64,000 nt of DNA, taken from assembly GCF_000002995.4 (NCBI RefSeq), contig NW_025062478.1:4130001-4194000 (forward strand). The letters are read 5' to 3'. This DNA is from Brugia malayi. Taxonomy: Eukaryota > Nematoda > Chromadorea > Rhabditida > Onchocercidae. The position numbers and the translations under genes are program-made. Of this stretch, positions 38,107 through 49,757 are shown in pieces (within the stretch, counting starts at the first letter, position 1; every line of letters begins with the position of its first letter). The notes below the pieces were generated by a model. That model was given only the letters and a program-made list of their open reading frames with translations. It did no database searches and was not told the origin of the DNA.

Positions 38107-39141
38107 AATCTAAACAATATATGCCTCGATTCAAATTTACTCGTTCTGATCAATGTTGAAAACGCATGCGTAATAACACCCAGAAATGCTAATCTCAACC
38201 TACCTACTTCTTCTCATCGGACTATTGTCACCAGATGATAACACTCGACCACATTGGCTACTATCCACTCTCCTTGTGCTACTCCAATGCGATGGTTTTC
38301 GTCCAGCACAATTATCATGCAACGACACAATGGGAGCGCAATGAAACTCACATCAATTTACGGGATCCCAATAACGGCGTTGTCCAGAGCGTACCTCAAT
38401 GCTGATCGTTCATAACATTCTTATTATGGGTACGGTATTCCAAAATTTTTAAATATGGTCGAATGACGGCAAATAATATATGTACTGTCTAAAGGCATGA
38501 ATAACCAATAATGCGAAACGAAGTTGAAAATTAAAGCTCGAAATTTAATAAAGTCATGATTAAATGATTACAAAATTGGACAAGTTAAGGATTACTGACA
38601 TCATTAATGAAGACAATAGAAAATTTTATAATCTAAAAATTGAAAAGTAAAAGATACATAATACAAGATAGATACAAATGAATGACGTCTGAACAGAGAA
38701 TGACTATCAAATAATATTACTATGCTGATGCGACAGCTGAATAAATGTTAGAAATTCTTCCACAGAATAGAATAAAGGATGAGTAAGAACAAAAGAACGA
38801 TGAAGTAATTTTAAATTTGATGATTTATTGTTACATGCCGATCACTGATGAACGGTATTAAATGACAAACTGAAAATATGGAAGAATGGAAAACTTGCAA
38901 ACATATTCTGTAACACATTTTCTGATGAAATGTCAATTCTTGTCTGATATGTCAAATATAAGTATCTAGCAGAAATAAAATTACAAAAAACTAGCAAAAG
39001 TTAGCAGAGAGTCCAATCTTGACATGATAATGTTTTGGATTCTTCACAAGAAACGATAAATTAAAACGCTAGGCAATGCATGTTTCAAAAACTAAATTAT
39101 TTCGTAATAAAAATATTTTAATTGGAATGATTTTACATCCA
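38107..39141. other. Intergenic region between BAG-1 and PUF60
   Basis: About 1.0 kb between two minus-strand genes, containing the BAG-1 3' UTR and the PUF60 upstream region. The part near 38230-38400 is less AT-rich than its surroundings and could be the PUF60 promoter. No exon is supported. Confidence 0.5.
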
Positions 39142-41445
39142 CTATAAAGCATCTTCGGGATGTTCGCATCGATTTAAATAATCAGTTAGCCGTGCCACCA
39201 GTTTATCATTCTTATTCAGTGCATCTTGCAATCCATCCACCAGAAATTTTCGCTTCTCACGATTTCGTTGAACCTTTAAATTCTCAATCACAAATATTCA
39301 AAAATTATGCATATTTAGTCAGAAAAAAAAAAAAAAAAAACATGATAAAACATATGCAGTAGATAGAAGGAAGTAATTAGTGGGATACTTATGATTAATG
39401 AGCTAAGAACACGAAAATTTCTCGACAGTATTGATAATTCTGGTATTAATCGCCAATATTTTCTTCATATATAGTATATTTGCAGGCATATTAGCTTGTT
39501 ATTATTTTATTATTTTTTATTAATTGTGAATATTTTCATTGGATGTTTTGCAATACAATATGCACATTTTAAATATTTTATTTCTATAAGCTCCAAAGTT
39601 TTCATGAAAATAAAAAAAGTTACTTGTTCTTCGTCGGTATTATCATTATTGATCTGCAAACTGTCAAGTGTTTCTAAGAGTTTCATACAATTTTCAGTGT
39701 ATCCTTTCAGGCGTTTATCCATTCCCTTGATGTATCCTCGCCTCTCAGGATCTGTAGTACTTGATTTTCAGACAGAATGTGATATATTAATCTTTTTGTC
39801 TTAACCAGAAATGTCAATATTTATTTCATTCACTCAGGAAAAAACGGCCCTTCTTATATGAGTAGAGTGGTAAAACATAGTTAAACAGTAGATTAAGTAT
39901 TATCCAAGCTAAACTAAAAGTTAATTGATATCAAAATTAAATCGATAACAGAGTTATGAAATACACTGAACTGTGAGTTGTTATTTGATGAAAATTATTA
40001 AATGATTACACAAGCAAGCAAGTCACAAAACCTTTTAAGAAGTTCTTCTCCAACTGGGTCAGATCATTTTCGTTCCTTGCATACGTTTTAGATATATCCA
40101 TAGCATGCTTCCGCTCAAAATCAACCAAAAGCTTTAAAAATAGGTAAGTTTAAGCAGTTCTGAACTTAATAAAATTGTTGTCCTGATGGGTTTTGATTTC
40201 TATATTACATCACCGTACAACAAAAGACAGAGAAATTTTTTCCTAACAACTTAAAAAAGTTCAATTTAATTTGCAAGAAAAGCCTAACGAAATATACTTT
40301 AACACCAAGTGTGCCATTTCTAATAATTAGTTACCTATATTGCTAATGCTGTAGTGGAATAAAAGCTATTTTATATATAACAACCTTCCATCCAATATCT
40401 GTTGCCGTTGCCGGTGGTTTGCCAAGAATCAACAATTTATCATTTTCTTTAAAATTAAAAGATGACAGTGGAGTGGAATTATCACCCATCAAAATGCGTC
40501 CTAAATATAAGAATTTCTGCATTACGTAATTCCTTCCCTGACATCCTAATTTAAACACTACTGCATGATTAATTGATTGATTTCATTGATAATATTTTCA
40601 TCACTATATTCCATAATACCGATGACAAAAAGATTTAGAAGTAAGAATTATTTTTTGACTTCTCAAAAAGATTATCATACCTCTGTGAACGATTTTTAAA
40701 GCAGTTGGACTAATATTGCACAATGAACAAATTTGCTGTTTGAGTGATCCAAACGTTGAGATCTTTCCTGCATCTACTGTACTCGTGCTAATAGTGCTAT
40801 CCTCTTGAGCTGCTACAAAAATTGAAAAACTATTTAGCAGTGAGGTTTTACCAGGTTAAAAAAAAAGAAAAAAAGTTGGACCTGTCAAAAGATTCTCGTA
40901 TTTATTATTATTTCATCAGTAGATTCATAATAATTGACTTTATTGCAAAAACTAACATTCATAATAACTTATTAGACCTTATTCTATCACTGTATATCCT
41001 CAAGATCAAGAAAAAAAAAATCGCAAATACGTTGTAATTTCCACTCTTTAAACTGTCTAATACTTAAGTAACACAATACGACTAGGAATATAATTTTAGA
41101 TTAGATATAGAAAAATAACTTAAGCACTCCGAAAAAGCTTGTTAAACGAATGATTTGATGTATTCTTGGTGTTATTTTTTCAAAATTATTTTTTCTTATA
41201 TAATTTCGATTGCAGATTACAATTCATATAACACTAAAGATACGGATAACCATGACATCAAAATATTCCATCAAAAATTAATATTTCCAAAAATACTCAC
41301 AAATTTGTAACAAACATATTGACTGACAAAGAAAAAAATTTTTTCACTTACAAGTAGCTTCACTTTCAGCCACGTTATTTGAAAGTTCTTCAACGTCAAC
41401 CTCTATAGGATAAACTTTAGTTGCACACGAAATATTTAATTTCAT
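39142..41445 (-). CDS. bag-1: BAG-1 Hsp70 co-chaperone
   Basis: BAG-domain nucleotide exchange factor for Hsp70 (family knowledge). Six exons in transcription order: 41445-41352, 40812-40681, 40500-40385, 40131-40032, 39751-39624, 39273-39142, giving 233 residues, close to C. elegans BAG-1. The N-terminal ubiquitin-like region (about 1-115) starts MKLNISC and contains GSLKQQICSLCNISP, IVHRGRIL and SSFNFKENDKLLILGKP, which line up with the worm protein. The C-terminal BAG helices follow: LEKNFL, then LETLDSLQI and RNREKRKFLVDGLQDALNKNDKL. A possible trans-splice acceptor TTTTTCAAG lies about 30 bases before the ATG. It is co-oriented with PUF60 and the INTS12-like gene. Confidence 0.93.
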
Positions 41446-43311
41446 TGCGTACTTATTCAATCAATAAATCCTTGAAAAAAAGAAATTGAAATTAAAGAGT
41501 AACAAAACAAACAGTAATAAGTATCAAACAACACACGCTCTTATGGATAACGTATTTATAAACAAAATTAAATATTACGTAACTCGCATACTTGCTCATC
41601 ATTATACGTGGCAAAAAAGTATTTTGTTGACGCTTTAGTAAATTTATTTACTGAACTTTTTAATTGCCTGATTATTTAGCTTTCGTTAGCAAAAAGAAAA
41701 AGCAACTGAAAAAAAGTTTATAAATTAAATAGTTAAATTGTTTACTCTTACCTAAAATTTAAATTACTTAGCCAATTACAAAACATTAGGATCAATCTCT
41801 TACTTCTCTCGAGCAAAATATATGTCTAGAAACCCTCTGTAACAGTCTTCCACGTCAACTTAATACCAAACCAATCACTGAGACCGCTTAGCATTCTATT
41901 AGATGGTATCTTTGAGATTAGGATTGCACAGATAGCATTTAAATGCCAACATGAAAAGTTGTTATAAAGCGTATTGATTCAGAGGCTAGAGCAAGGGAAG
42001 AAGCAGATACTTTAGAGAATCATAGGCAAATGCTACGTGTACACGTGCATAATAGTGTGTTCTCAGTGTATCTGCCTGCATGAGTCTAAATGTGTACGTT
42101 TTGCCTCCGTATATTTCTGCGTTTTTAACGTCTGTGTGTACGTTTTAGCGTTCACTGTACGTCCACGTTTGCGCATGCGTCTTGGTCGTATGCATGTGCG
42201 TGCCGCACCCGTTATATACGTTTTCTACATTTCTAAGCGTTTCACACTTAGATGTGTATGTGCGCACGTGTACCTACCTGTGATTACATAAACACACGCA
42301 TATGTATACTTTTTGTGTTGACACACACCTCTTGCGTCTGTGCATCTGCGTCACATATGCACACGCACATACACTATTTCACACTCGTACTTGCCCGTGC
42401 ATACGTGTTTTTTATATGAATATTTTGTGTGTACGTGTAGATGTGTGCAATGTGCGTCCTTAACGTTCACGTGCATTTATGTTTTTATGTTTCTATGTGC
42501 GCAGTGTTTTATGCATAATTGTATGTATGCGCACGCGTACGTCCTCGTATTTACGTCTATACATGTTTACGTGTGTTTTTTGCTTTGTCGTATGCATATT
42601 GCCCTTATTTAACGTGTGTGCACATTTACCTTCTGCATCATATGTACGTGCCCGTGCCTTTTAGTTCACGCACACGTTCGCGTTTTGCATTTGTGTGCAC
42701 ATGTCTGAAATGAATATGAAAAATATTCGTGTATTGAATTATCTAACACACGAACACGTATATAACAATCCCATGAACGAAAACTTTGTATAGATTTTAT
42801 AGTTTTCAAGAAGTTATATTTCCAATTTGCTATAAAACTAAATAATTGTCATTAAATTGGATATGGAATAGTATGAGGCGTATTAATTTTAATGCCTTCG
42901 AAGTCTCTTGAGATTTCATCGCAAAAATAGATTTTGAAGCAAACAATTCAAGATTGCAGTTGAAACCTTTTCGAACTAGTTGCTCTGCTGTATAAGTTAT
43001 CTTTTCTTGAATACATATTTTTTATTCATTTGATAAATTAATTTCATGTCGAAGACAATCGAATCCTTATCCTTATTTGCACATCAAAATTATTGAGTTT
43101 ATTCCACTTCTTGCATGGTGTGATTTACAAAACGTTTTCACGTGAGTCATGCTATACAAAATAATCACTTCGTAAAATGCTGTATTATCTACAAGAACAA
43201 TAACATCTAAACTAAAGGTAGGAGTAAAGATGAGTACATAGAATTCCACTCTCTCTTAAAATCCAAACAAATATCACAACACTAATAAATAATTAAGAAT
43301 ATGGATAAGAA
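41446..43311. other. Intergenic region with alternating purine/pyrimidine tract
   Basis: Between the 5' end of BAG-1 and the 3' end of the INTS12-like gene. The middle (42030-42705) is the unusual tract listed separately; the flanks are ordinary AT-rich DNA. Long open frames inside the tract arise from its composition and show no splice or family evidence. Confidence 0.6.
42030..42705. repeat. Long degenerate alternating purine-pyrimidine (TG/CG/TA) tract
   Basis: About 680 bp built from words such as ACGTGT, GTGCGT, GCACAC, CATATG and TGTACG, with almost strict purine-pyrimidine alternation over long stretches. CpG is clearly more frequent than in the rest of the window. It does not resolve into a single repeat unit. 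Such composition favours left-handed DNA; any function is inference. Confidence 0.75.
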
Positions 43312-45922
43312 TTATTTCCGATCTTTAACACTAAAGGAAGGAAGTACTTTATTTATTGTTACGCCACTAACTTGCAGATTCGAACTACCACTAGTTCCTG
43401 ACGATGCGGATTTCTTTGCTGAAATAATTCTCAGACATTTTAAACAAAAGACATTTTTCATAAGCGACATGAATGGATGGGAAAAAACTTTTCCCATAAA
43501 TTTTGACTTTTAGAATCCAACTGAAATTAAATTCCACATTAAACCCAAACAAATATCACAGCACTAATAAAATAAAATAATATTAATGCAGAAAATAAGT
43601 ACAAAAGCAAAAATAAATGAAAAAGATTTCTGCAATATTACAAGATTACCTTTCTTAGCAGCGAAGTTCGAGAATGTTACTAAGATATCGTTTTCCGGTT
43701 TGAGCGGCTGAATTCTTTCCTCTGAAGACTTTCGCATGCTTCCTTTATCATCCTGCAGTCAACAAATTCATGAGAAAATGACCTGTGTTAACTTTATTGC
43801 TTGTATTAAGTATCTTATATATAACGCTAGCACAAGGATCATTCTCGTACTCTATCCAGGAAGTACTTAACAAATTAAAATCTAACATCCTGCAAATGGT
43901 TTTCTTTAGTTTATCCAAAAATTGGAATGAAAAAAAAAATCACTTTTCTAAAATTAGTAACTGACTTCGAACAACTTGACCCCATTTTCTCGTCCTGCAA
44001 GAGATAGCAATAAAAAAAAAGCAAGTAAAATCTTGTCTTTCAAAATACAATTATTAATATATTGCAGTATGTAAACATGAATAATGAATAAAAGATTAGT
44101 GAGAATGCGATAATGCAAGATAGTTGGCATTATGATGAAACAAATGGACTGTCAGTGCGTATCCAAACTTAAATCAGAGCGCAGTACGATGATTTAAATA
44201 TAAAATCATACATCGCGGTCTTTGCAATCATTACAAACGAATAAGAAACGTGGATCTTTGGCCTGTAAAGCTGTAATTTCAGGACGAGCGCATTTTTGGT
44301 GAACAGTTTTGCCACATTCTTCACAGTCCAAGATCGTATTACTTGGCAAACTCGTTGTACCACTACATGCATAACAAACCTGTAAAAACAATCAGATTAT
44401 GGAAAGATGAATTATAGAACTTCGTATGATAATTATTACGATTAAGAACACTACTCGAATAATAAGGAATGAGTAATAAAGGAGATTGATGTATACTAGT
44501 GTGCTATTAAAAGTTACTGTCAAATATTATATTATTCATTATTGAATAAGATTGAAATCGTTGGTCAACCGTTAATAATTTCAATGAACTTACTTTACAA
44601 TTTTTGTTCTGAGACCCAGAAAATTTTCGTGAAGTATTGTCATCAGAATCATCGCTTAATTCAAACTGAGATAATAACAATGATGATGGAATTGGTGAAC
44701 TATTTACCACTGACTGGAAGCATTAGGAATTTTTACAGAAAATCTTAAACGTAGGAAAGCAAAACAAAAGTTTTTACAGAAAAAAATATGGCAAACTTAA
44801 ACTAGCAACAATAAATCCACTAACATTTTTAGTATTCGACTTTAGTTTCAGTTTCTCCTTAGCTTCTAACTTCGATCGCGGAATATTTATTGAACGCATA
44901 TCGCCTACAAGAACCTTCTTTTAGCACGCAATATATTTAGAAAAAAATTGAAATGCTTTTCACGACATACATTTTATACAGCCTAATCCAACATGGCTTA
45001 ATAGTCCAAGCCGCGAAAATGAAAATCGTACTAATCATCAATCGTAGCGATAAATCGTTAATAGAATGAGGAACATAAGTGAACATATGATAGAGTTCAA
45101 AATTGAAAACAAAACAAAAAAAAAAAAGCAACCAATGTCATGATTGCGGATTGATAAAAGAAATTTAAAAAACTGTTTGAAATTAAAAGACTAAATTACC
45201 TTTATTAACATCCTGATGAGTTTTCTTGGATAATGGTGCTTTAAGTTCCTTACTATCAGCTTCATCATCCGATAGCCACATAACATTCAAATCATGTTCT
45301 TGATAATAAGCCGCTAACTGTAAATAACAAAAATCTAGTGAAGCAACGAAGTTCACACGAACTCAGCATAAATGATTCCTCTTATAACGCCTTAATGAGC
45401 ATCTTGAAGGAATGCTCATAAGAAAAAAGATTTTAACTAAATAGGTCAAAAATTAAAAAACAAACTCTAGTTTTCTTAAATCAAAGACAGTTTCAAAAAC
45501 ACAGAATTACAATTGATTTGCTAGTTCTAACATTAAATTAATTTTGCGATGATATAATTTTTCGTTTATCTAAACAATATTATGAAGGTATGAGAATTTA
45601 TTACCTCATCATGCATCTGACGTAATCGATCACAAGAATCCTCTTCAGCACTTTGAAACAGTTCACATAATTTTGCAAAAAATTCTTTGCCAAAACGCAA
45701 CTTTGCATCTGATGGTAACTTTCTCTTCATCGACACTATAGCAGCTAACTTCTCACTTATATTTTTTATTTTCTTGAAGAAAAAAATTAAGTGAAACTTT
45801 CCGAGGTCAAATAATTCAAAGCATTGAAACTAACATTTATTTCGTTCCTTTTCACGTTTCCGACGTTCCATCATGGCAACTGATGAAACGAACTGCTTAG
45901 ATGATTTTGTTGTTGAAATCAT
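43312..45922 (-). CDS. INTS12: PHD-finger protein, INTS12-like (Integrator subunit 12)
   Basis: Probably a subunit of the Integrator complex, which processes snRNA 3' ends (family knowledge). Exons in transcription order: 45922-45835 (uncertain), 45772-45605, 45317-45200, 44904-44825, 44713-44594, 44379-44212, 43994-43962, 43752-43650, 43418-43312. The PHD finger lies in the 168-base exon: CYAC, CEEC, HQKC and CNDC supply a full Cys4-His-Cys3 set, and DPRFLFVC matches DPRLVWYC of human INTS12. The N-terminal KFGKEFFAKLCELFQSAEE-type helix resembles the start of INTS12. A short FAAKK lies near the C-terminus. Exons 2-9 are in phase (284 residues from Met at 45730). The first exon has a good ATG right after CACACAG, but its only strong donor (T/GTTAGT) is phase 1 and the next exon needs phase 0, so the N-terminus is unresolved. 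Confidence 0.78.
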
Positions 45923-47009
45923 CTGTGTGATATTTTAATGCACTGATATCTCCTCCCTATCACTTCTGTAAATTTCGCCCCAAATATTATAATTTGAATT
46001 GACTCTTACAATTGATTAATTAGAAAAAACGGAAGTGAAAAGATAGCATAGAAATACTTTCGGATAAGTCATCTCTGATAACTTGATGATATTAGAAGAC
46101 TCTTATCACCACTAAAATTCTTAACACTGTTAGTAAATCTTCAACAGAGACATATCTTGCTCTATAATCAGTAATACTCTCCCCACAAACAATACTCTTC
46201 CTTCTTTTACTCTCAGTTACTATAACATTCTAATCTCGATTTTTGTGCGTTATTTCTTCATTTTTAATCACTATAGCCAATGCCCAAAAACACTATTTCC
46301 TGTATTTCTCTCGTTCTCAAGCCGGATATTATTTCGAATTTACCAATTCATAATTCAATCCACCAATATTCTCTTTTGATAACTCATCATCTCTGCTCTC
46401 ATCCATTGTCTCAATATATTCTCGCTCTTACAGTGTCTACAACTGTGCTACGCTTTGTGCAATTTGAAATCTCAAATACAGGGATGGCAGTGATTTCACA
46501 GAAGGACGGCGGTGATTGCATGAAAGAGTGGTAGTGATTTTAAGAAGAATGGCGGTGATTTCATGGAGAATTGGCTGCTTTCATATTTAAAAATACAAGT
46601 GAGAACAATAGAACCATGTGAGATTGTTTAATAAAGAGCAAATGATGATAACTTTTCATTGTAAGACAATAAAGAATACAATTTGATGTGTTATTCCGTG
46701 TTTCCGGAATTACACCGACCGGTTGTCCGAAAGAATGATATTATCATCCATTATTAAACAATTGACATGTTTAATTTTATGGTATCACTTGAAAATATTG
46801 ACTTTTTTTGGTGTTGAGACTGTAATCACTTTCCAATTTAGAAAATTGGAAGGTACCAAGAAAATAATTTTTTTTTTAGTTCTTGAAAATTTTTTATTTT
46901 TCTTTCTTTCAACATAAAATCATAAATTGTCAGAAAGTATTCAGAATACAAAATTTGCTAATACAATAAAAGTACTGCCAAGTATGATTCATCTAGCTAA
47001 CATTTTCCT
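45923..47009. other. Intergenic region between INTS12-like and EGF-type gene
   Basis: The two genes diverge from this 1.1-kb stretch. It contains a short tandem repeat (46482-46584) and otherwise AT-rich DNA; no exon is supported. Confidence 0.5.
46482..46584. repeat. Degenerate tandem repeat, ~21-23-bp unit
   Basis: Four to five copies of a unit built around GG(C/T)(A/G)GTGATTTCATGAA, at about 46482, 46504, 46527, 46548 and a weaker last copy. The G-rich plus strand stands out from the AT-rich background. Confidence 0.7.
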
Positions 47010-47290
47010 ATGATAATATTACTGTTAATTTCATATATGTTAGTATCTTTCGTACTAAAATCTATCAGTCACAGTTTTATCTCAAAATACTTTAAAGAAA
47101 TGTTCAGTTCTCATTTAAAATATTTCATTATAGTTCGTCAACTTATTTTGCATCTAAAATATCACACTGTCAATCATTAATATGGGATAAAGGTATACCA
47201 AATACCGTTCAATGTGCAATTTCTGATCCGTTGAAATGGTACATTGGTGAAAACGTAATAAATACTACAGATTCAAGATACCGCAAAATG

Positions 47291-47322
<32 letters not shown>

Positions 47323-49175
47323 GAAAGATCTTTTTTTTTTTTGTAGAACTTTGATTACATTTAAATTTCTTTCTATATATATATATTTTTTTTTTTCACA
47401 TTACTTCTTTCTTTATTTTAAAAAAGGGGGAAAGGAAGAGAAGAAAAAAAGAAAGATAAATAAAAATAAAATCAAAAAATGACAAAATTATATGATTGAC
47501 TGACATTTTTGTTAGTATTAAAGTGTCACTTAAATGATGTTAATTATACTCAATTTCATATATGTAATATAATTAATATCGAAACAATTTACACATTAAA
47601 ATATTATCTTGCATTAGAAATCATACTTGTAATGTATTAGAAATAACTGACATTTGTTAATTCCGTAATTTTTTAAATTGTGATTTTTTCTAAATTGATT
47701 TTGTCCATTTATTTTCAATCGATTTTAGACTAACCAAATATCTTATTGCTATACCTTACATAAAATTATAGTTTTTCTTTTAGCACTAATCCGGCAATAA
47801 TATGCTAGAATCAATTTCTTGTTACTTACTGAAAATTAACAGTGATATGAGATTCAATGAAAATTTCTGAAAATGATTCAATGAAAATTTCTGAAAATGA
47901 TCAGATTTCAGTTATGGATATATACCAAATGGTAGAAATCTTTATGTTTATCATCCAAAACATAATCAAATAATCAAATGTTCCAAAAATTTGACCTCAT
48001 ATTGTTATCGCATAAGTAAGATTACCAATTTTTTTTAAAAAAAAAAAATGTGATGGAATATATGATATATGCTTTTAATATTAATATGATAAGATAAAAT
48101 TCTTATGTATTATTTCAAAGTTTCATTTTGGTTTTTTCTGGTTTCTTTTTTAAGCTTATTTGAATGATTGTAATATTTTATATAAATAAATAATGATTAT
48201 TTGATAAAATATTTTGCAAATAATGATTGTTTTGTAGTTTTAAAACGATGTCTTCCTAAGACATGCCAAAATAATGGCCAATGCAAAATGATTGATTCGA
48301 ATACACCAATTGAACGAGTGACCTGTTTATGTAAACATCTCTCAAAAGGATATAAATGCAATGAAAGTAAGTTGAAATCGAAATTAATAGTTTGTAAAGG
48401 ATACAATTAAATATGTTAGATTTAGTATGAAGATTTTTCCATTTTTTTTTTTTTTTGAATATAAAAATTCAGAATTGTTTGTGTGACAAAATGCAGCACA
48501 AGAATGAATGACAAATCTGTGATACATCAGCTAAAACTATTTTTATTTTTAAGTCTGAAAAAGAAGTTTAACTAAATGAAATTGTTTGAAATTTTCAATT
48601 GATTGTTATTAATTTCAAATTTTTTTAATTATTTTCAAAATTTTTCTATTTTCGGCAAATTTCTGATGTGCACTTAGTTTTTTTTTTTTTTTTTTTAAGG
48701 ATATGAAAGTGTGGCATGGGTAACAGTATTACTTTGGTTAGCTGTATTATTCGAAATAACAATGATTATTGGAGCAATTTATCGTAATGAGTAATTATTT
48801 CATTTTATTTTTTTTTTTCATCTTCACTTTTAATTTTCCAAAATTTTATTTTATAATTTAAACAGAAACAAAAAAAAAAAAATTAAATGTAAAAATTTAC
48901 TAATTATAGAATTAAATATCTGAATTTGACATTGCTTTATTATTTTTAAATATTTTAATTGTATAATAGGAAATTTTACAAATGTCTATAACAGTTGTCA
49001 TTTCATATAGGAATCAAAATGTTTATAAGGGTGCTATAAATCGCCGTTTTGTGGATATACTTGGTGAGTCTGATGAATTATTCCAATGAAATAAAAAGTA
49101 TTACTTGTATATTCAATGCATTTTATTCTTTTATTTGCACACAATCTTTTACACTTCTCATTTCTATTTTTATTT

Positions 49176-49210
<35 letters not shown>

Positions 49211-49546
49211 CAATTTTTGATTGTTGAATTTAAATTTTAACTATTACAATTATATAATGAAATTTTGTTATGTTCAATTTATGGAATGTGAAATAGCTGA
49301 TAAAATATGATTATTATATGTGTTATTCTCATAGTACCAGATAATGCTAATCATCAAATCACTTCATTATAAATTACTGTTTTTAAAAAAGTTGAACTTA
49401 ATTATAATATTTTCTATTGAAATATATTTTATTTGATTACTTCAGAAACAAATTCAATCATTGTTATTACATCGTCTAATTTAGGCTATTGTTATACGAT
49501 AGTAGCAGTAGAAGTAAAGGAAAAAAAAATTTATTCGAAATATTAA
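47010..49546 (+). CDS. Putative single-pass membrane protein with signal peptide and EGF-like domain
   Basis: I do not recognise an orthologue. Seven exons: 47010-47038, 47134-47289, 47912-48015, 48238-48366, 48700-48790, 49011-49063, 49446-49546, all in phase, giving 220 residues. The N-terminus MIILLLISY is a signal-peptide core, with cleavage probably around residue 15-20. The ectodomain has possible N-glycosylation sites (NTT, NLT) and paired cysteines. An EGF-like module has six cysteines at 101, 106, 112, 126, 128 and 137 (CQNNGQC and CLCKHLSKGYKC). A hydrophobic helix at about 144-166 (VTVLLWLAVLFEITMIIGAIY) follows directly, then a short Lys-rich cytoplasmic tail. The weakest joint is the exon 2 donor AT/GTTTTT, before a long T-run. 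A 24-bp duplication sits next to the exon 3 acceptor. Confidence 0.7.
47852..47899. repeat. Perfect 24-bp tandem duplication next to a splice acceptor
   Basis: ATTCAATGAAAATTTCTGAAAATG occurs twice without mismatch, at 47852-47875 and 47876-47899, ending 12 bases before the exon 3 acceptor AG (47910-47911) of the EGF-type membrane protein. The perfect identity suggests a recent event. Confidence 0.9.
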
Positions 49547-49757
49547 TTTTAAAATATTACTTTATTATTCACACCACTAATACAACGAGACATATTTTAT
49601 TAATTGCTTAGCTAATTACAATTGACATTTGTTTATGATTTTGCTAAAATAAATTAAATAATTTCAATAGCACTGGAATAATTCATTAATTAATGCTAAT
49701 GTGATAAATTATAATGCTTAACTGATATAATTTTAATGAAATCATTTGTACTATTAA

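Noticed and set aside
42037..42713. Open reading frames in the alternating purine-pyrimidine tract
   Set aside because: They come from the low frequency of stop codons in TG/CG repeats; residue composition is Cys/Val/Arg-biased and there is no splice or family support.
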